The translations under genes were made by a program, and so were the position numbers. Below, piece by piece: positions 50,653 through 63,127 of a stretch of DNA of 64,000 nt (its first letter is position 1; each line of letters opens with the position of its first letter). The DNA comes from Synchiropus splendidus (Eukaryota > Chordata > Actinopteri > Syngnathiformes > Callionymidae). The notes below the pieces were generated by a model. The model made no database searches and was not told the origin of the DNA. It saw only the letters and a program-made list of their open reading frames with translations. Location: contig NC_071338.1 in NCBI RefSeq assembly GCF_027744825.2, forward strand, positions 22,568,001 to 22,632,000, in the 5' to 3' direction.

Positions 50653-50802
50653 AACATGAGCACAACTGTGGTTTTTGTTCTTGCAACACATCCTCACTCC
50701 CATGGTGTAATATATTGACATGGAGAAATGGGATTTTTACGTCTTTTTGTTACAACAAAGGCAGCCTCCTGCGTTGCATGTGGACGTTTTTCAATTGAGG
50801 CA
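50653..50802 (+). repeat. Two-copy dispersed repeat of unknown class, copy 1
   Basis: ACATGAGCAC, then CATCCTCACTCCCATGGTG, TAATATATTGACATGGAG, GGCAGCCTCCTGCGTTGCAT and GTTTTTCAATTGAGG align in order with 53840-53986. No inverted ends or tail were found, so the class is open. Confidence 0.65.
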
Positions 50803-50971
50803 CAGGGTCAGCCTTCTGCAGTGGTAAAAAAAAAAAAAAATTGGAGGTTGGGGTTAGTTAAACCATAAGATTGAGCTGCATTCATTCTGTGTCACAATCA
50901 GTCAAGCTATATAAAGCACATCAAATGGTACTGCACTTTGGTTCACAGTGACTTAAGGGCTTTATAAATAC

Positions 50972-51272
50972 AAGTAACAGCCGACTTACGACCGGGATTG
51001 GTTCCAACCAACCGGTCGTAAGTTGGACGCAAGTCTAATGCCATTCAAAATAGCAGATGCGTGGTAGATCGCTGTGCGAGAGTGAGATGCTGGGATACTG
51101 TGGTGTCATAACTGATGTACGCATTGATGGGCTGCTACGTGATGCGGTGCCAGACATTGAATAATTTAAATACTTAATAAAAAAATCGGATTAAAAAAAA
51201 TAAAATTCTGCTGGCCGTGGTTGTAAGTGTGGGTGGACGTAAATCGAGCTGGTTGTAAGTCGAATGTTACTT
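50972..51272. mobile_element. Inverted-repeat MITE, third family, copy 1
   Basis: The 22-bp ends match at 19 of 22 positions as inverted repeats: AAGTAACAGCCGACTTACGA at the left, and a right end GTAAGTCGAATGTTACTT. The interior repeats the GTCGTAAGT / GGACGTAA motif near both ends. A second copy lies at 63128. No target-site duplication could be defined, so the superfamily is not assigned. Confidence 0.68.
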
Positions 51273-51454
51273 CTAGCAAATGACATCCAGTATGATTCAG
51301 TGAAGAGTCTATACGTCTCCCCCACTTGTGTGCATAGTTAGTGGGGTACACACACATCTGAATCTGTCTTCTCTGGAACAAAAGACAATATTTTTATTGT
51401 CATCAAATCAATAATTGTCAAAACTTTCCACTTTGCTCATGTTTTCTTCCACAG

Positions 51455-51547
51455 TGGCATCACTTCTACATTGGCGACATTCCCTTCACACACTCACCCA
51501 GTTCAAGTCAGGGTCCACTGGGCGCATCCAAGTCTTGGAGCAACTGA
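51455..51547 (+). CDS. Weak candidate exon after exon C
   Basis: A very good acceptor (GCTCATGTTTTCTTCCACAG) is followed in phase 0 by 30 codons starting WHHFYIGDIPFTHSPSSSQG and ending at TGA 51545-51547. Phase 0 is what exon C would require. No polyadenylation hexamer follows within several hundred bases and no internal donor is strong, so it is either a last exon with a distant 3' end or a chance frame. The call rests on the acceptor and frame only. Confidence 0.2.
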   Translation, partial: WHHFYIGDIPFTHSPSSSQGPLGASKSWSN

Positions 51548-53839
51548 AGTCACATTCTGTTTCTTCTCAACAAATACAAATTTTGCAGTGACCAGTAACC
51601 TGTGACAAGGACTGTGTTTGATGTCTTGGCCCTGTTTGACTGAGTGTGATCCCACTGCCTTATATGTCCATTGCATGTTTGTGATGAATGAAGGTGGTAT
51701 TCCCCAAACGCTTCCTTGCACGTGCTCCATAGTATGTGCAGGGCAATTCCGTGCACTCTGCTTCAATGACTCCTGTCTATTGTCGTCATAACAACTCTGT
51801 ATGCAACAAGTACATTACATTGTTGTCAATTCCTACTCGATATGTTTTCACTCAGATCACTACTCTAGAGGCTACAGTTACTGTATAAACACAGTTGGAT
51901 GCCTGAAACACATCAAATGCCTGATGATCGGCACATTCCACCTCCATTATTCCACCAATTCAACTTTAAGAACTTGGCGAGGACAGATATCCACATATTC
52001 TGATCCACTTGAGCCAAAAAAACAATTCAATTCCTGCGTTTCATTTGAAGTTGGATGACGCTTGAATTAAAACTGCATTCTTTGCACTTTTAATAAGTCA
52101 TCCACTTCATGCATTATTGAGTATTCGCCAGAAGTTGTGATGAGATGATGCATTAATAATAAACGTTGACCAATTTGCACTTTGTGTAATTTCCTTCACT
52201 GCGGCTGGAGATTGGACTGACCCTGTGAACCTGCTTTCCTGGTTTGATCGCACAAATTGAGCTGCAGCGCTTCACTAAAGATGCCTTAAAGAGGCTGTTT
52301 ATGCCGCACGGTTCATAAAGTCTCCTTATATTAAAGTGAGCTGCAAACAGGACGGTAATAACCCAAAATGTTGTCAAAGCTGTCTCGCCAGTTTCCAAAG
52401 ATAAGGCAGAAGTGGAGCTCCCGGAGCTGGTTTGAACTCTTTTTCAGCCTTTTTTATTCGCCTCCCGGCGCTAACACCTCTGGACAGCTGGGAAGAGGTT
52501 AGCAGCCTCCCAGCTCAGCTTTCATTCCCCGCTGCGTCTGCGCTTCGGCACCTTCAGAGGTAGGAACGTATCTGGCATGACAGCACAAACACGCACTTTA
52601 ATTTTCCTGCGTGAGACCAAAACAGTTGACAGCCAATGTTTTAGAGTCCCACGCCTCAGATGTTTGCTTGAGCCCAGATAATTACGCTGTTCCCCGTCCT
52701 CCTTTTTTCACTCGGGTTTTTGATGCTGGTGCAGGTGCTGAAAATGTGACAAATGGGCTGCTGAACTCACAACAAATAAAAGCTAATGTCATTAAATTTC
52801 TCCTTTTTCCTGTTACACTGTAGTTTCAGAGAGATGTGTTCAAACTTTACTCAGTACTCAAACTTGCTGGTTGGAATATTTGTATGCAAGATGGTATTTT
52901 CTATTATTCTTTATCAGTGAACATGATTGACAGGGGGGGCAAACTGAGCAAAATATCAATCCACCTTGTCGCAGTTCTTCTCAAGTGCGTTACTCAGTGA
53001 ACTATCACATGCTGCTCTTACCGTTATTCTGCATTAAATCCATTGCAGTTCATGCATGAACGTCATTATTTTTTCTGAGCAGAAGAGCGGCTTCTGGCCT
53101 CACAGCGTTTGTGCTGCCTTGTAACGCTCTGTTGACAGGATTAAGCGGGGTCAACAGTCTGAGTGACTCACGTCGCTCCACAGGATTTGGGTTGCACTCA
53201 GGGTTCACTGACTCACTTGGATCCATGGACGATGGCAATTCCGTGCTTCAGGCTGACTCCTTGTCTCGTGTCTTCTGTCACATTGCACCACTCAGATCCG
53301 TGGAACGGAAAATCTACATATCTGACTGGAATCCTGTTGTGCAGGTTTAGAATGCTCTTCTGTTATCTATTATTAGGGGTTATGCTGACCTTTGAACACC
53401 AGTATTCTTAATCTTACTACAAACACGTTGCATGATCTACCTGCTCCTCAAGGACCTTACAAGAGACAACCACAGAGGGTGAAGAACCACAATTCTTACA
53501 CTGTCTACAAACCTTTCAGAGAGGAAAAAAAAAGAAAAAAAAAACTCCTTGCTTCTACATCACATTTCACTTCACAATTATTCTCCCCCAGTACTTCAAA
53601 CTGTCTCGGAAAATATAGTGAAAAATGAATGTCAAAAGACGTCGCAAAGATCACTCAAACTGCTCTTTTGATGATGATGTGTCGCAATGTGTTTTGTCCA
53701 GCTCTATTGTATTGTATTTGGCAGATAAACTAAGTGAAAATATAATAAAACAATCTGTTGATTTTTTTTTTTTTACACAAGCCTGAGGAAAAGAAATCAA
53801 TAGCCTAAAATCCTAAGTAAAAAATGCTGCATGTTACAT
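51548..53839. other. Non-coding block with one ambiguous open segment
   Basis: 52400-52580 is GC-rich with several CpGs and pyrimidine tracts but has no clear exon. 53162-53344 is open in two frames with acceptor-like CGTCGCTCCACAG and donor-like GTGCAG|GTTTAG. One frame gives STGFGLHSGFTDSLGSMDDG, protein-like but not phase-compatible with exon C; the other is phase 0 but looks unlike protein. It is not called as a gene. Confidence 0.3.
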
Positions 53840-53986
53840 TCATGAGCACCCACATTGCCTTTAAACAGCCCATCCTCACTCCCTTGGTGTAATACACTGA
53901 CGTTGGGAAAGTGGACTTTTGTGTCCTATACTGACGCCAAAGGTAGCCTTCAGCATTGCATGTTGACGCATAGGCTTTTCAATGGA
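53840..53986 (+). repeat. Two-copy dispersed repeat of unknown class, copy 2
   Basis: TCATGAGCAC, CATCCTCACTCCCTTGGTG, TAATACACTGACGTTGGG, AGGTAGCCTTCAGCATTGCA and GGCTTTTCAATGGA align with 50653-50802 in the same orientation. The two copies are 3.2 kb apart, either a dispersed family or an old local duplication. Confidence 0.65.
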
Positions 53987-54379
53987 ATAAAAATGTTTTC
54001 TTTCTTTCTTACAGTGGTGTACGCTCAAAAGCTGTCTTGACTGAATTACATTGTATGTTATGCTATGTATAACCCCTTATGTGACGGTGCTCCTTACAGA
54101 CGGTGCGAAGTCACTGTGACTGAAAGTTTTTTGTTAATGAAAAAACACCGCTGTTCATTTGGTAACATTTACATGAGGACATAAGTTTCTAACCAGTAAA
54201 TGAAACGTCACATTGCTAGATAGTTAGATAGTGTCACTTTTGGCGATATTGTCTGTCACAGATCATCCCTGTCGACCCCGCCTGCTGTCTCTTCTTCACT
54301 ACTTCTCTGTCCCTTGTTGTGAGTCATAACTGGTTTGGAGAAAATAATTCTGACACAAACATGAGAAGCAGATTGTGAG

Positions 54380-54655
54380 CAGTCAGAGATGAAGATGTTG
54401 GGGTTTTCATGGACCAGGAAGCTCATGATTGGACATGAGTCTATCAGAGGGACAGCTCACGTGGAGAAAGTTTGGAGACAACGTTAGGGAGTCCAGTTGG
54501 TTTGGACAGGTAGAGCTGCAAGGGAGGGACTTCTGGAAGGTGAATGTTGGTGTGTAGATATGGTGAAGCTGGACATGAAGACAGGAGTGTCTGTAGAAAC
54601 CAAAGTTGGTCTGGTGGAGGAGGTTGATAAGCTGTGGCAACCTGAGACGGGAAAT
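54380..54655 (+). mobile_element. 3' remnant of an RTE/Expander-type LINE
   Basis: GGGACAGCTCACGTGGAG, then GAAAGTTTGGAGACAACG, TTGGTTTGGACAGGTAGAGC, GTGTAGATATGGTGAAGCTG, GACATGAAGACAGGAGTG and the end GTTGATAAGCTGTGGCAACC follow the order of the C-terminal coding part and tail of RTE-type non-LTR elements that are abundant in fish. Frameshifts and stops break the frame. The element is truncated at its 5' side, as usual for LINE copies. Confidence 0.65.
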
Positions 54656-56917
54656 GAGAATGAGTGAATGAATTGAATGAGCTTTAATAGAAATTGAATT
54701 TTAGGTTGTATTTCATCATTCATCTGAAATTCAACATCCGAGTTTCATGAGATCAAAATATGAATGAAGTAAACAAGAAAATGCAGTCACAAATTGTTAC
54801 TTGATGAAAAATCATTTTAGAAAGTGGCATTCACACAGTTCTGTGTTCGAGCAGCAACAGTAAACTGTCGATGAACAAACACTAAATGCCACAGTGAGAA
54901 CAGTCGGGCTTCAGCTGTGAAGTTTTGAGAAAGAGCTTGTGTTTGATACTGTCTGCTCTGAGGAAGGCTTGTCGGCTGCACGTCAGTCGAAGCCAGCTCC
55001 TTGAAACTGGAGAGGCGAGGGAGGAGACGTGGCGAGAGGAACATGAGGCCAGTGACAAGAAAGGAAGTACATGAGGCTCAAAGTGAGCTGTACCAACTAC
55101 GCGATACGTCTGTATGATGTACTCTGGAAAGTCAGCCGGGTGCATTTGTTAGCTGGAGAAGTTTTGTTTGCAGCTCAGAGCAGCTGTCAAGCAACAAGCA
55201 AAGCTCGCCCGCCGCCGACTCAGACAGTTACATGCCGACACTGAGGATCAGGGACAGAGAGGATGAGATAGTCTGCCAAATATCTGCTGGATACAACAAA
55301 AGTTTTGTCTCCTCCTGAGATTGTTAGCTGTTGGTTGAATTGTTCCGTCACAAATCATACTTTTCCGTGCACTTGCCATATGGTGTTTGTTTTCCTCTGG
55401 CACTCTTTTTACACAATAAATTTGAGGTGTAGTTATCGAAATCATTAAGCAATGAAATGGAGTAGAAAAGACGGATCTCATGAAAGTCAAAGGATTAAAT
55501 GGGTCTCGAGGAGAAGGCTTTGACGTGTGTAAACATCTCCAAATCCCTCGCACATATAGACTTTTACAAATGACCTCCGCTTCCATCTGCACCATTTCAC
55601 AGCGGGTTTAACAGACGATCGTAACAGTCAGTGGGCTCAAATATGAAGGCAGATAAGATGCTGCAGACTTTACCTCCGGAGATGATTAGAACAAATTCCT
55701 TGCCCTGAGGCACACATCTGTCTGCCTCTGCGGAGCCTCCTGGGTGACAGCACACAGAGGGGAACAAACAGCACCCCTTCATCCTACACAGCACCTGTTA
55801 TGTTTGGACGTGATCGGCCTTGTGGGAAAGCCCTGGTGCTGGATCTACCTACACCGGAGACTCATTCATTAGCAAGCCTCTCCACAACAATCTGCTCACA
55901 CGTGTAGCGTCTAGTGCAGATATGCTGAACGGGAAGGTCAAAGTCCTCATTTCTTTTGTTCAGTATCACAATTATAAGTATTTCAGTCAGATTCTTATTC
56001 ATGAATTGACAAGTGGAACCCGCCTCAGGCACCAATACAAGTGGTGACCTGAACAAGGCCATGCTTGGGCTTCTACTGTACAATTCTCCCACTAATTCAG
56101 GAGTCAGGCACAACTGCAGACCAAACTGTTTTCAATTTGAAATGAATTACATTAACGTATAGTCAATTTATTTTCTGTTTGTTGAAGGCAAGTGCGATAA
56201 GCTAATGTGAAATCCATATCATTCACTGATCTCATGCAAATTCACTATTACCTATTGGCAGAGGGTAATGTAGTTTCAATACCTGCCATCCATCTGCTAC
56301 TCCAGCCTTTCATTAAAGGGGACCGGTTGTTCGGTTTTTCTTCTTCAGTTGCCACATCTCACACCCTAATGAGTAGCTTCACATCAAATACCATTTGAAA
56401 TGTTTGCCATTTCAATGGTTTCCAAAATGGCTGCCTGACTCGAAACGCTGTCTCTACATTAAGGACTACAAAAAACTACAAAGATGGGGTGACGTCTCAT
56501 GCAAACTGATCAGAAATATCAATCGCTGCAGTATTTAAAGCAGCTTGAAGGAACATGTTTAGAATGAAAACAAAACTGACTTATGTCATCTTAGCAAGAT
56601 GTTATAGCTGCATTTTAATACGCAAGATGGTGCCAAACTACTAACAAACTACATACTAAAGGTCCATTTTGCCCCCTCTATGTATGAAATTGTACCCATC
56701 TGTTTCAAAGATGGAACCATCACTGATCACACACATCCAGGCACTATTTGTGTTGGCATTGCTGTTCACCAATATATCCACCAGGGGGAGCAGCCCAGTG
56801 CCAAAGTCGATGACAAGGACAAACTCCAAAACAAACATGGTGACAGTGGAAGATGTATTGATGCGGAGCGCTGTCACTGTTTGTGCTGAGATATTCCCTT
56901 CCTTCTTTGTTTCCTAC
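54656..56917. other. Non-coding block around a minus-strand exon candidate
   Basis: Apart from the candidate at 55674-55739 nothing is supported. The open frame at 55248-55595 on the minus strand has no splice context. 55560-55830 is repeat-poor and GC-balanced, so the candidate might instead be part of a conserved non-coding element. 56690-56880 is open on both strands without recognisable features. Confidence 0.35.
55674..55739 (-). CDS. Candidate 66-nt minus-strand exon
   Basis: Read on the minus strand, a long pyrimidine tract and acceptor (CTCTGTGTGCTGTCACCCAG) precede 66 nt that end at a near-consensus donor, CCGGAG|GTAAAG. In the best frame it is symmetric (phase 1 at both ends) and encodes GSAEADRCVPQGKEFVLIIS plus Gly. 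Phase 1-1 exons are common in extracellular modules, and the hydrophobic FVLII strand fits a beta sheet. A second frame is also open. No partner exon was found, so it could belong to a gene overlapping on the opposite strand or be a chance arrangement. Confidence 0.28.
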
Positions 56918-57085
56918 CAGTGATGGGTAGATGAAGCATTATGAAACAGAACGGCAGGGTTGATGGAACAGCATCCTAATTTTCAGAGCCCTTTAGATGG
57001 CGCTCTTGGTTTACAAATCGTGTGGTATCATTGAATTAGTTTTTCTAGTCCAAACATTTTACAGCAGACAGTTCTTGCCGTGGAC
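56918..57085. mobile_element. Palindromic MITE, right end truncated
   Basis: It begins CAGTGATGGGTAGATGAAG, then ATGAAACAGAACGGCAGGG and TTTTCAGAGCCCTTTAGATG, and the middle GAATTAGTTTTTCTAGTCC. It breaks off after ACAGCAGACAGTTC, where the right arm should begin. The loss of one arm means it can no longer fold on itself. Confidence 0.62.
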
Positions 57086-58358
57086 ACCATAAAGCTCACA
57101 GTTTTACTCATCCAAAAGGAGTTTTTAGTTCACGGCAGAGCCTCTCCAGTGAAGTGAGAGTCACAGATTCTGATCGCCATCAAAGTCTAGATCCAGGTTG
57201 AGTCTTTGAAAAATCCCTATAATTGAGCATAGGGGCTCTCGTCTCACAGCTGCCGCCCTGAAAAACACACTTCATTCTTCATGTATTAAGTTGGTTTATT
57301 CTTGGATAAAAGTCTGTCGTGCCTCATGCGCTATCAATTCGAAGAGCCTTTACTTGTAACATGAAGACGCTACTGAGATCTATAGGCAAGAGCCGTCAGT
57401 GGAATGAAGCATCTAATGTAAGCGTGAAAAATGCAATATTTCAAATGTGATTATTCCTAAATGAACATGTCTGTTTCACTCTTCAGTATATGTTAAAGCG
57501 ACATCTCTTCCTGCTAATACTGCTGATGGGCTATTCAAAACAGTCCTCAAAGGGCTGGAGTGGTGCAGTTCCAACCCATCAAGCACATGCAGATTAACCA
57601 ATGAGGTGTCGACTGAAACAAGCTGCACACTGAGAATCAACTGATTACGGTATTGATAAAGCTGTGTGTACTAGTTGGGTTGGAACAAATCCCATCCCAC
57701 ACTTCTGAAGACTGTTTTGGACACCCCTGCTGTAGATAGCGCTGAAAACATGAAAGACCATAATAGGGCTCCTTTAAATCAGGGTGGACGTTCAAGCCTG
57801 CCGCATGAATGCAAGAACATTTTAACATATTCCAGCAAGGTTAAAGGCTCTGCAAGGTCCCAGGGTTAAAAGACATTGTGGAAAAATATATCTGTGGAAT
57901 GAATATGCTGACAGATGTACCTCTCGGCTACAGTGCTCGAAGGAAAAAAAAAGAACAGCTTCTGCCCCTCAGATGCTGGCTGCTCCCCGTGGCATCTGTG
58001 GTCCAACTTCACACTGTCCATCCTCCAGGACATGAATTTATATACATGTAAAAATAACTGTTTCTGTTTACAACCACTCAGGCTCCATAAATGGAGATGG
58101 AGGCTGACAACTTTCACCACTGGCTGAATGTTTCACCTCTTCTTTATCGACCCTTGTTACGACAAAAAGCTTTCCATCATTGGTGCTGACTTTATAAGAG
58201 CAGCTGATCTCTCAATATCAGCTATCATTTCACAATAGAATATAAACAATGTTGCACACAGGAAACATTGCATTCACTGATCACTTTACAACGGAATCAT
58301 TTATGATGACAAGCAAAGCAGACACACACCACTTCAATTGCAAGACAGCAGATCATAC
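57086..58358. other. Non-coding block, nothing identified
   Basis: Mixed-composition sequence with short unsupported open frames on both strands (for example 57637-57828 minus and 57915-58127 plus). No splice-bounded coding segment or repeat family was recognised. Confidence 0.35.
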
Positions 58359-58445
58359 TAGTGATGGGTCGATGAGGTATCATGAAACAGCATTTCAGGG
58401 TTGTCTTAATTCAGTATCTTAATTTTCAGAGGCCACTGTCTCATT
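58359..58445. mobile_element. Palindromic MITE, left arm only
   Basis: TAGTGATGGGTCGATGAGG, TATCATGAAACAGCATTTCA and AATTTTCAGAGGCCACTG form a left arm that stops abruptly at the inner core. The left terminus is intact, so the right part was lost after insertion. Confidence 0.6.
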
Positions 58446-59393
58446 ACTTCCTGCTCGAAGGTCTCTGTCATAGTCTGAGTCCACATAGTTTCAGGACTAT
58501 TGACAAACTCAGCTGCTTGTGTTTAATTTTTCAAATTCATTTATTTCTTTTTTGAGGGTTCCTTCGATCACTTTCGGACTTGAATCCCCAGAGGCTTCTT
58601 GGGTTCTGATGGTCTGGGTTCTGACAAATGTTCTGACCAATCACTGAGCCACTTGTATTTTCACCTCGGCCATGCCTTATCTCGACTGATCTGGAAGGCA
58701 TCCCATTATACATTTACCCAAGTTTTCATCACTGTATGAAGAATCACATAAACTCTCTATATTTGTCATTTGACACCACACAACTTAACATTAAACTTAA
58801 TGGTACAATAGCCTGTAGGGCCAACATAAGAATGCAAAACGCCCCATTTAATATATCACATATATTTAATATACCATCTATTGTTGTATCATATTTTTAT
58901 TCACAAAGATTTGAAACGTGTGGCTATTTTTCAATTGATACATAATGGTGCTCAGCTGGCAATTTAAAACTCAGCTGCGCACTTCTTTTGTGACCTTTAT
59001 TGCCATGTTTGAAAACACCTCACCACCATTAAGATGAATGTTGTACATTTTTCATTTTTTTAAATGTTACCAAAAAGATGGACGAAGAACTTCCCTCTGA
59101 ATCCATCCATGTCTTTTTTGTCCTTTCTTACTGTATTCCATCACAGAGGTGCCCTTTCTGTTAGTAAACTAGTGTCTCCACAAAAGTTAGTACATGTTAG
59201 AGTTAGAACATGATTATGTGAAATAGAAGAGACAGAAGAAATAAACACAAATTTGCATGTCACTGGACTTTGAAATAAAATGTGAAACTGCATTACAGTG
59301 TCGGAAAAGCGAGAGTAACTAGCAGAAAACATTAATATTAAGAAATTCATTATATCAGAATTGTAGCTTATAGCTAGGTTTCACTCTCTTCGC
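58446..59393. other. Non-coding block, nothing identified
   Basis: AT-rich sequence without a recognised repeat or exon. The open frame at 58736-58945 lies in AT-rich DNA and lacks splice signals. Confidence 0.35.
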
Positions 59394-59635
59394 TAGTGAT
59401 GGGTAGATGAGGTTTCATGGCACAGTACTGAAGAGTTGATGAGGTTTCATGAAACACTGTGCTGATTCTCAGAGGTCACCAGATGGTACTGTCTGCTGTA
59501 AAATGTTTGGACTCAAACAATGAATCTTTCCAACATTTCTAAATCAACAGCGCCATCTATTGGCCTCTGAAAAGTAGGATATCATTTCATCAACCCTGCA
59601 ATATTGTTTCATGACACCACATCTACACATTACTA
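59394..59635. mobile_element. Palindromic MITE, full-length longer-subfamily copy
   Basis: It runs from TAGTGATGGGTAGATGAGG to CATCTACACATTACTA, with CACAGTACTGAAGAGTTGAT and CATGAAACACTGTGCTG on the left, and GCGCCATCTATTGGCCTCTG and TTGTTTCATGACACCACATC on the right. The flanks do not show a clear 8-bp duplication, perhaps because of later mutation. Confidence 0.8.
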
Positions 59636-62600
59636 AGCTTCTCTGCACTCTTTTTCTCCCCAAACACAACGCTTTGCTCGGTATTTTTCTCAAAACTGGC
59701 TTTGCTATTCTCTATCTCCACCACCTTTAACCCCGCCACCCACTTCCGTCTCATCACCGCGGTGTGAAAACACAACTGCGAAGCTGCAGCTGGATGTTTC
59801 TCTGACAGGGGAATGTCGTCATCACTACAGACCTGAGGAGAACATCAGCTCCTTTTGAAGAAAACCTTTCATCCATCACTGTGTGGTATTCGGCTGCAGA
59901 TTATTCGCGCTGTATAGAATCACATGACATAGGGTTGCAGCCTTCTTGTTTTCGGTCTCTCACCACTGCTGAGGGTCCTCTTCTCTCAGTACTGGCGAGT
60001 GTTTGAAGACCACCTAGGAATATGCTACACAAAGAAATCCAATGGGGTCCACTGAGACTTCCCTGAGAAGAAGAAGGACAGTCGCTGAAGGGAACAGGAA
60101 CAAGTTAGAGGTTTCCGTGTGAATTGATGTTTGGAAAAGCGTAGTGAAGGAAAAAAAAGGCAAGAGGAAAGTCGCAGCTGGGGAAAGATAAAGAAAGCCG
60201 CTGGAGCTTGAGCAAGGGAAGAAGTGAAATGCATGGGCTTTAAGCAAGAGAGCATTCTGAAAAATATTAATGAGTAGGGCATGGGGGTCTAGCTGTCAGG
60301 CCCTTGTGCTGTCAGCCCGGCTAATTTGAAAACATTTTAATGGTTTTCCATCCTTTTCACCCGCGCCACACTTCAGCTCTATCGCAGGCACAGCAGTTGA
60401 GCCACAATGAAGAACCTGACAGCACACAACCAATGAAGGAGGTGGAAAGAGAATAATTCTTCCCACTCAAGAATATATTACTCAGAATTGGCACATTGTG
60501 TGGTTCCGCATGACAGTTTGCCACGGGGCCCTGGAGCAGCTACTTTTACATAAAACATTCAAATGTTTAAAAGCATGAAAGTGGAGTTTTTATCGCAACA
60601 TTAAAAGATAGGAGTTTGTCGCAGCCTCCCACCAACCGCTGCGTTCCACCGGTGGAATTCAGCAGAGAAAACAAGCATCCCGCAGAGACACCGACTCACC
60701 TCAGTGGAACATTCGGGGCCCGACTGTTACCAGTGTGGAAATGAACTAGGTCATCCTCTGCACAGTCGTGATATTCTGCTGTGTCCCTGTCCAGACGGTT
60801 TAAGCGTCACGGTAATGGTGTGCTGACAAGGTTAGTGTGTCTGTGTGCTCAGTGTTGCAGTGTGTGTCTGTGTGTATCTTCTCCTGGGGCAAAGAGGAAA
60901 CTCTCTGGGGGATTAACCTGTACTGCCAATTCGCTCATGGGCTTGTGGTACTCAAGCAGATTTTTATTTTTATTTATTTTGGGTGTTTTTACGCCACGAC
61001 TGAAACGACGAAATCAATCCAAAGGTTCTACATAGCTACAGCAGGGTCACTGTTTAAAGACACAAAAATGTAAATGGATGAAGAAATGAATGCTTGTTTA
61101 TAAAACACTTTTTACACAGCCATGTAACTGAAACTGCGGCCGTATCAAAAACCGTAGCCATACATCTATACTCTCCTGCAAACAATGACTCACGTCACAT
61201 CACTCATATTCCAGGTTGGGCCAAGAAAGATGGTAGATAATAAAAGAAGTTAACTCTAAACAAGAAAAAAAAAGGTCATACCTTACATTAAGGAACATAT
61301 ATTAACCATGAGTAAACTAAATACTTGTTTATTTATTTTTAATAATGAAGTAATTACATTGTTAGGGTAAAATACAGCTGTACAAGACACAACTCAGTAC
61401 TGTGTAACGATTATTAACAGACAAATATCATCGTGACAACAACATGCTTCAATTTGTCTGATGTGCTCTCGTCGCAAGCAAAACTTTGGAAAAAATCTGT
61501 AGTGGGTTCCACAGGTGCAGGCCACTATAGCTGAAAGTGGCTGGTACACATGAATAAATACTGTATATATTGATGTTTTAGGATTTTCCAATCACATCCA
61601 TTGGGGACTACAGAACACATTAGTACTAAGGACACAGAGGTTGGAATCAAGTAAATAAAGAAATAAATAGATCCCTGAAGTTATCTCAAATTTGTTGTGA
61701 CAACCTCATGATGGCCGCCTTTGACTTACTGTTTGTAGGATGGTTTTTTTTTCAGCAGGAAAGACACAAAGGACTGTGAACAATGATATTTACATGTCTA
61801 CACGCCACGGTCAACCAAGTAATAGAAAGCAACCACTAACAGAGCACTTTGAATGGATTCATGCAAACAAGAAAGAAGCGCAGTCCATGCCTGAAGTGGT
61901 CAAAAATGAGACTCATTCTCATTTCCAACCTCACACTCTATTGAGCAAGGATTTCTTAACTATACTCTTCATCATACCTGCCTGTGTCGTTGGTCACATT
62001 TTTGTGCTTCATTTGTAGTATTCACTGAAGCAGGGACTCTGACCAACAAACATTTGTTCAGCGTGCAACTTTAAAGTGCTGACAGCTGGTCATATTCACG
62101 GTTTTAACACTTGGTTTTATAGTATATCCAAGTCACCAAGAGGCTTCATCTGGTTTCCTCTCAAAGTCTATACATTAGCCATGAAATGCATGACTGTGAG
62201 GTGCGGAGGAAGGTCAACATTATATTGATTGGACTTGAAGCTCTCAAAGAACTAAAAGGAACATCGCGGAATTGCTTCTTTTAGAACTGAAGTGTGTGCA
62301 ATAAATGGAGTTAAAGTGTAATTGCTGAGAGCGCATTCAGATTTTAGATTTAATGTAGAAGGATTCAGAGTCGAGGGCTGAGAGCTCTTCACGTGAAATC
62401 TGACAATCAAGTACACCAAAAATGATATCAGGGTTTTATCTGTACTTTTAACAACCATGAGTGCACTCCATGAGGACACACTCGCGTCAAGCTCTATCAA
62501 AAAAACTTGGCTGCTCTCCATCAGTTCAAATGGAGTAGAGTTTTTACCCAAATGTGTAATGCTCTGGTGTAAAACAAGGGCGATGCTTTTCCTTGGTGAG

Positions 62601-63127
62601 CAGATTCAACACGGAACAGCTATTATATTATTACCAGCACACTGCACAGGCCCATTTGACGCCAACCCTAGATGTAGTGATGCCTTATGAGTCTCCAGAG
62701 TACTTGTGGAAGCCAGTTCGAGGGAAGTTGTGTCATGGTTGACAAAGGATCATTGAGGCATGCCTGCAGCGTGTGTTCAAAAAGGTTGACAAATCTCCCG
62801 GTTCATCTCGGTTTGTTGTGCCTAGACCTGTGGATATGCTGACAAGCTACAATGCCCGTGCTTCCAACTTCCAGTAGCTGGAAGCACCAGGTATGAAATT
62901 CACAGGCATCAGAAATTGACAGGGCGGAATCAAGAAAAACAGTTTCCCTGAACTTTGCCGGGCACTCGCCTCCTCCGTTGTGTTGAGCATTGTGGTCTCT
63001 CCGGACCAGACACAACTCAGGCAAATTTATTTTGCAGTAATGGACTTGTTTTAGTATTGAGTTTTTGATTTCATGTAACCTTCTGCCAGCACTTTTGAGC
63101 CATTATGAATCAGTTTTTAGTCATTAC
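59636..63127. other. Non-coding block, no supported gene
   Basis: An acceptor-like TGCTGTGTCCCTGTCCAG near 60796 is followed by a frame of only about a dozen codons before donor-like GTTAGTG; it is not phase 0 and is not called. 60600-60780 and 59880-60060 are repeat-poor. The remaining open frames have no splice borders. Confidence 0.35.

Noticed and set aside
53162..53344. Open segment with acceptor-like and donor-like borders
   Set aside because: The protein-like frame starts in phase 1 and does not follow exon C; the phase-0 frame looks unlike protein. Only transcript data could rescue it.
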